Positions 60,172 to 64,000 of a stretch of 64,000 nucleotides of DNA are shown here, one piece after another. A program made the translations under genes and the position numbers. The notes under the pieces were generated by a model that saw only the letters and a list, made by a program, of their open reading frames with translations, was not told the DNA's origin and searched no databases. The DNA lies in assembly GCA_963791145.1 (NCBI GenBank), contig CAWBRT010000009.1:1-64000 (forward strand), in the 5' to 3' direction. The stretch's first letter is position 1; every line of letters begins with the position of its first letter. The DNA is from CAWBRT01 sp963791145. Its GTDB lineage: Bacteria > Acidobacteriota > Terriglobia > Terriglobales > Acidobacteriaceae.

Positions 60172-62538
60172 ATGAGCTCAGGCACACCCAACCCCGGTAC
60201 GCCGGCCCGCCAGCAGGGCGCCCCTATCCGGATTGTCGTGGCGACTACGGTGATGCTGAGCTTCATCTCTTACTGGCGCGCCGCCGCCATCATTCTCAAT
60301 GATCTTGGCTCGTCCGCGTTTTATGCCGGAGGCATCGCCGAAGAGGCGGTGGGACGGTCGGCGCCGTGGCTGATCCTGGCGGTGATGCTCTTCTCGTTTG
60401 CCGTGCGGGCCGTCTACGTCGAGAGCTGCTCGATGTTCGTGCGCGGCGGCGTGTACCGCATCGTCAAGGAGGCGCTCGGCGGTAAGTTAGCTAAGGTCGC
60501 GGTATCAACCCTGATGTTCGACTACGTACTGACCGGTCCGATCTCGGGCGTCTCGGCCGGGCAATACATAGCCGGACTGGTAAACGAAGCTCTGGTAGCC
60601 ATGGCCGTCCATGGCTGGATGCCGGCGGCCGTCAGTACTTTTTTTCACGGCACACCGCAGCTGAACGTCAACGTCACCTCGATGGTGCTGGCGCTGGCGG
60701 TGACCATCTATTACTGGTGGGAGAACATCAAGGGGATCGAAGAATCCAGCGGCAAGGCCCTTCGCGTAATGCAAATCACCACCGTGATGGTGGTCATCCT
60801 GCTCGCCTGGTCAGTGGTCACGTTGTTTACCCGGCCCTTTCAGATCCCGCCTCTGCCATTGCCGGAAAACCTGCACTTCACGCGGGAAGCGCTGGGATTT
60901 CTCAAAGATAGTCAAATGGCCAAGTTTTTTGGCTTGTTCGGGATTCTGATGGCCTTCGGGCACTCGGTGCTGGCCATGAGCGGCGAGGAGTCGCTGGCGC
61001 AGGTTTACCGCGAAATCGCCCACCCGAAGCTGAAGAACCTGAAACGGACCGCCCTGATCATCGCCGTCTACAGCTTGGTCTTTACCGGCGCGGCGACCAT
61101 GCTGGCGGGCATGCTCATTCCCGACGCCGAACGGCTTGCTTACAAGGACAACCTGATCGCCGGCCTTACGATGTACATGGCCGGGCCGCTTCTTCTCCGG
61201 CTCGTCTTCCGGGCCTTTGTTGTGGTGGTCGGTTTCCTGATGCTGTCGGGCGCCATCAACACCGCCATCGTCGGCTCCAACGGCGTGCTGAACCGGGTGT
61301 CGGAAGACGGCGTCCTGACCGACTGGTTCCGCAAGCCGCATCGCCGTTTCGGCACCACTTCTCGCATCATTAACCTGGTTGTCGGTTTGCAGTTATTCAT
61401 CATCCTTGTCAGCCGCGGCGACGTGTACGTGCTGGGCGAAGCTTACGCATTCGGAGTGATGTGGAGCTTCGTGTTTAACAGCATGTCGATGCTGGTGCTG
61501 CGCTTCAAATACAAGGGTGAGCGCGGCTGGAAGGTGCCGCCCAATATCACCATCGCCGGGGTCGAAATCCCCATAGGCATCGCTGCCGTTTCGATGGTGC
61601 TGCTGGCGACCGCCGTCACCAATCTGTTCACCAAGTCGGTGGCGACCGTCTCCGGCTTCATCTTCTCGGGGGTGTTGCTCACGGTATTTGCCGTCTCCGA
61701 GAAGATCAACAAGCGGAAGAAGTCTTCCCAAGACCAACAGATGCAGGAGCACTTTCAGTTGGTGCAGCGGGACACGGTGGCAACTGATTCTGTCGGTGTG
61801 CGCCCCGGCAATATCCTGGTCACGCTGCGGGATTACAACGCTCTCAATCACCTGCGCTGGACTATGCAGTCGGTGAATACCCGCGAGCAGGACGTGGTGT
61901 GCATGTCGGCGCGCATCTCCGGGCTGATGGCGGGTGGCCCGGAACTGGCTCCGGAACAGCATTTTACGGACTACGAACAGACGCTCTTCACGCGCAGCGT
62001 CTCGGTCGCGGAAAAGTACGGAAAACACATTTCCCTGCTGGTGGTGCCGGCCAATGACGTTTGGCTGGCGATCGTGCAGACGGCGAGCGCGCTGGAGTCG
62101 GCCGCGGTGGTCGCCGGGCTGTCCAGCAAAATGTCGTCTCAGGATCAGGCGTTCCGCCTCGGCACCGCCTGGGAGCAGATTCAGGAGCCGAAGCGCCAGT
62201 TCGTCTTTCACGTGGTGCTTCCGGACATGCGGGTGGAAACCTTCCGCATCGGGCCGCACACGCCGACCATGACCGCGCAGGACGTCCAGCTGGTACACCG
62301 GCTCTGGCTCGATATCACGCAGCAGCCCGGTTTAGAGAAGCTGCACCATTCCGACATCATCTCCGAAGCGCTGGAGAGGTTTGCTCATGAGTGCGGCGGT
62401 GAACAGCGCGAAGAGATTCTGAGCGAGTTCCACCAGCTGGAGAGTACCCGTTATGGCGCCCTGCCCCCCCGCCCCGCCGATCCACGCGGAGACGCGACCC
62501 TGCCTGCCAAAGACGTAAAGGCACAAAACAAGAGCTAA
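60172..62538 (+). CDS. APC-type permease with cytosolic C-terminal domain
   Basis: 788 residues. The first ~510 are an APC/KUP-like permease with about 12 TM helices (e.g. VVATTVMLSFISYWRAAAIIL, GGVYRIVKEALGGKLAKVAVSTLMFDYVLTGPISGVSAGQYIAGL). The rest is soluble and alpha/beta (NILVTLRDYNALNHLRWTMQSVNTREQDVVCM, SVAEKYGKHISLLVVPANDVWLAIVQTASALESAAVVAGLSSKMS), resembling a USP-like domain. Its TAA stop lies in the CTAA that begins repeat copy C. The frame is intact. The transported substrate is unknown; an amino acid or cation is likely. Confidence 0.8.
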   Translation: MSSGTPNPGTPARQQGAPIRIVVATTVMLSFISYWRAAAIILNDLGSSAFYAGGIAEEAVGRSAPWLILAVMLFSFAVRAVYVESCSMFVRGGVYRIVKEALGGKLAKVAVSTLMFDYVLTGPISGVSAGQYIAGLVNEALVAMAVHGWMPAAVSTFFHGTPQLNVNVTSMVLALAVTIYYWWENIKGIEESSGKALRVMQITTVMVVILLAWSVVTLFTRPFQIPPLPLPENLHFTREALGFLKDSQMAKFFGLFGILMAFGHSVLAMSGEESLAQVYREIAHPKLKNLKRTALIIAVYSLVFTGAATMLAGMLIPDAERLAYKDNLIAGLTMYMAGPLLLRLVFRAFVVVVGFLMLSGAINTAIVGSNGVLNRVSEDGVLTDWFRKPHRRFGTTSRIINLVVGLQLFIILVSRGDVYVLGEAYAFGVMWSFVFNSMSMLVLRFKYKGERGWKVPPNITIAGVEIPIGIAAVSMVLLATAVTNLFTKSVATVSGFIFSGVLLTVFAVSEKINKRKKSSQDQQMQEHFQLVQRDTVATDSVGVRPGNILVTLRDYNALNHLRWTMQSVNTREQDVVCMSARISGLMAGGPELAPEQHFTDYEQTLFTRSVSVAEKYGKHISLLVVPANDVWLAIVQTASALESAAVVAGLSSKMSSQDQAFRLGTAWEQIQEPKRQFVFHVVLPDMRVETFRIGPHTPTMTAQDVQLVHRLWLDITQQPGLEKLHHSDIISEALERFAHECGGEQREEILSEFHQLESTRYGALPPRPADPRGDATLPAKDVKAQNKS

Positions 62539-62634
62539 AGCGTGTTCAAAGTGGGTGTACCCTTCGCTATCACCGCCGGTCCCGCGCTGCGGGAGCCCGG
62601 CTACTGCACGTGGTATACCTTCCGCGAATCCGGT
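62539..62634. mobile_element. 96-bp repeat element, copy C
   Basis: Starts AGCGTGTTCAAAGTGG, ends CCGCGAATCCGGT. Left flank CTAA (62535-62538, containing the permease stop), right flank CCAG (62635-62638), a decayed CTAG/CTAA. Interior identical to copy B over the GCGCTGCGGGAGCCCGG hairpin. Confidence 0.82.
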
Positions 62635-62689
62635 CCAGGCGCTGAATCGATGCAATGAGAGGAAGGATGGTCCCACTCCCGCCGAGTTC

Positions 62690-63553
62690 TCATTTAGGCA
62701 TGGGAACGGTGAGTACCGGACATGGGGCGCTGCGCATAATATCCATGGCTTTGGACCAGGTAGTCTCACCGTGCAAGTCGCTTTCGGCACTGTGCACGCC
62801 CAGGACTATGAGCTCGGCCTTCCAGCGCGCGGCGGCGTCCAGAATGCGCTCGGTTACCGAACCGAACTCCACCATCAATTCCGCTTTGCCCCGGCCATGT
62901 TGCTCTTTGGATGCTATTTCGCGCAGGCTCTCCAACCTTTCGCGTTTTACCCGTTCCGCATCCTGCGGCGAGGCGGCGCCCACGGCCACGTGCACGAGCG
63001 CCAACGATGATTGCAGTTGTTCGGCCAGCCATGAGCCGTAAACGACTGCGTAAAGCGATTGCGGAGCGAATCCGGTCGGAACAAGAATGCGGCGGGGCCC
63101 GCTCTCCGAGTTAGTGCCCAGGGAATTCGGCCCGACGGTGAGCACCGGGCAGGAAACATGTTGCATGATGGTTTCCGAGGCTGACCCCAGAAAGAACTTC
63201 CAAAGACCGGTGCGGCCGCTCGATCCCAGTACCACCAGGTCGATCTTATGTTCGGCAACAACCTGCGAGAGAGCTTCTCCAATCGCGCCGGACTTGACCA
63301 GCAATTTGTGGTCAACGCCTGCCAGCCGGCCCGCGACGAGCAGATCGGTCACCTCGGACTGCAAGGCGCGCCAGGCATCCATGACCTTGGCCTTCGCCTG
63401 AGCGCTCGACACATGGACGACAAACAGCTTCGAGTGATGGCGGCGCGCTACCGCCGTTCCGCAGGCAAGCGCGGTCTTGGAAGCAGCCGAGAAGTCAGTC
63501 GCAATCAGAACGTTGTCGAGCTTTGGGCCTGGGCGCTTTGATGGTTCGGTCAT
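62690..63553 (-). CDS. tandem-domain universal stress protein
   Basis: 287 residues with two USP domains: DNVLIATDFSAASKTALACGTAVARRH and GSSGRTGLWKFFLGSASETIMQHVSCPVLTVGP (the G-2x-G-9x-G(S/T) ATP motif is present), then RRILVPTGFAPQSLYAVVYGSWLAEQLQ and LGVHSAESDLHGETTWSKAMDIM. The second half lacks a clear ATP motif. It is convergent with the permease whose tail is also USP-like. Confidence 0.9.
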   Translation of the reverse strand: MTEPSKRPGPKLDNVLIATDFSAASKTALACGTAVARRHHSKLFVVHVSSAQAKAKVMDAWRALQSEVTDLLVAGRLAGVDHKLLVKSGAIGEALSQVVAEHKIDLVVLGSSGRTGLWKFFLGSASETIMQHVSCPVLTVGPNSLGTNSESGPRRILVPTGFAPQSLYAVVYGSWLAEQLQSSLALVHVAVGAASPQDAERVKRERLESLREIASKEQHGRGKAELMVEFGSVTERILDAAARWKAELIVLGVHSAESDLHGETTWSKAMDIMRSAPCPVLTVPMPK

Positions 63554-63734
63554 AGAGAGTCCAAAGCCAGCTTACGTTTGGCCCTACTATACTACTTTCA
63601 ACCTCAACTTCAGAATGCCGCCATCAGCATGCGGTTTTTGACACGACCGGCGCCCGCTTGCGTGAAGTGCCATTTACCGCCGAGCGAATCAGCCGCGCTG
63701 CACGCGTGAGTATCCGCCAGCAGCCTGCAGGCTC

Positions 63735-64000
63735 TTACCTCACCGCCAGCGTGTATCCGGTGTTGCCTTTGGAAATGTCGTACACGCCGTAATCGCAACT
63801 GTAGACCGTCCACGCGCTGGTGGTAACGGCAGCATCGGTGGTCGAGGTCCAATAATATTGGGATGAGACAAAGTTGGTGAAAATCGGCGCCTGATAGAGC
63901 GCGCCATTGTATTTCCAGGTATATGTTGAATTAAAGAAATCGGCTTCGTTGGTCACCATTCTGTCTGCCAAGCTCTGCATCTCGTTGCGGTTGGGCATGC
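63735..64000 (-). CDS. DUF1566-type C-terminal part, cut by the window end
   Basis: The frame is open to the window edge, so this is only the last ~88 codons. YYWTSTTDAAVTTSAWTVYSCDYGVYDISKGNTGYTLAVR matches the C-terminal strand pattern of DUF1566 (WTST ... AW ... VR), seen in surface or secreted proteins. The N-terminus and any signal peptide lie outside the window. Confidence 0.7.
   Translation of the reverse strand, partial: MPNRNEMQSLADRMVTNEADFFNSTYTWKYNGALYQAPIFTNFVSSQYYWTSTTDAAVTTSAWTVYSCDYGVYDISKGNTGYTLAVR

Overview
The window is a chromosomal stretch of a high-GC, Gram-negative soil-type bacterium. An Acidobacteriota (Terriglobia-like) host is my best inference. It rests on the TonB, RND-efflux and L,D-transpeptidase envelope genes, on a secreted protein carrying the 'LPDAPS' motif I associate with that phylum, and on dense small palindromic repeats. 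No rRNA or taxonomic marker is present to prove it. The only RNA gene called with confidence is tRNA-Met(CAT) at 26925-27001.

Layout. 0-2.5 kb: a broken restriction/methylase-type gene with a small zinc-ribbon partner, then an IS encoding a SWIM zinc-finger/DDE transposase. 2.6-9.4 kb: a frameshifted L,D-transpeptidase, a large hybrid histidine kinase, a cupin and a Gfo/Idh/MocA oxidoreductase. 9.7-14.8 kb: ammonium transporter plus PII, a MITE, an rmuC-higA in-frame fusion and a CAP-domain protein. 15.1-18.0 kb: an accessory pair (DEDDh exonuclease plus nucleotidyltransferase) followed by an IS5/IS1182-like element. 18-21.5 kb: pilT (frameshifted), a secreted protein and RlpA. 22-24.7 kb: a REP-associated Y1 transposase with its REPs, then a retron-like cassette (reverse transcriptase, XRE regulator, small protein) preceded by a hairpin-rich non-coding stretch. 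24.8-27.6 kb: HIT protein, S41 protease, tRNA-Met and a cupin. 27.8-35.7 kb: a badly decayed CocE/NonD-type hydrolase, a complete livKHMGF branched-chain/amide ABC transporter and a DapA-family aldolase. 36-42.5 kb: Mug glycosylase and a CzcCBA-type RND efflux operon. 42.7-50 kb: YeiH, glcDEF (glycolate oxidase), an HpcH/HpaI aldolase and a DUF1932 dehydrogenase. 50.4-56.8 kb: a phosphonate cluster phnC-phnD-phnD-phnE-phnX-alcohol dehydrogenase. 56.8-64 kb: DUF302, NlpC/P60, TonB, an APC-type permease with a long cytosolic tail, a universal stress protein and a truncated DUF1566 protein.

How genes work together. amtB-glnB form the usual ammonium uptake/sensing pair. livKHMGF sits beside a DapA-like aldolase and a hydrolase, suggesting uptake and breakdown of a small organic acid or amide. 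GlcDEF oxidises glycolate, with C2/C3 aldolase and dehydrogenase genes next to it. The phn cluster imports an organophosphonate and cleaves phosphonoacetaldehyde to acetaldehyde, which the dehydrogenase may handle.

The most distinctive signal is a set of small inverted-repeat elements and one full IS whose 4-bp target duplications are CTAG or CTAG-like and which repeatedly sit exactly on TAG/TAA stop codons. The strongest candidate system is the retron-like RT/XRE cassette. A separate caution is that at least eight conserved genes carry single-base frameshifts, so sequence error and true decay must be separated before any gene is called dead.
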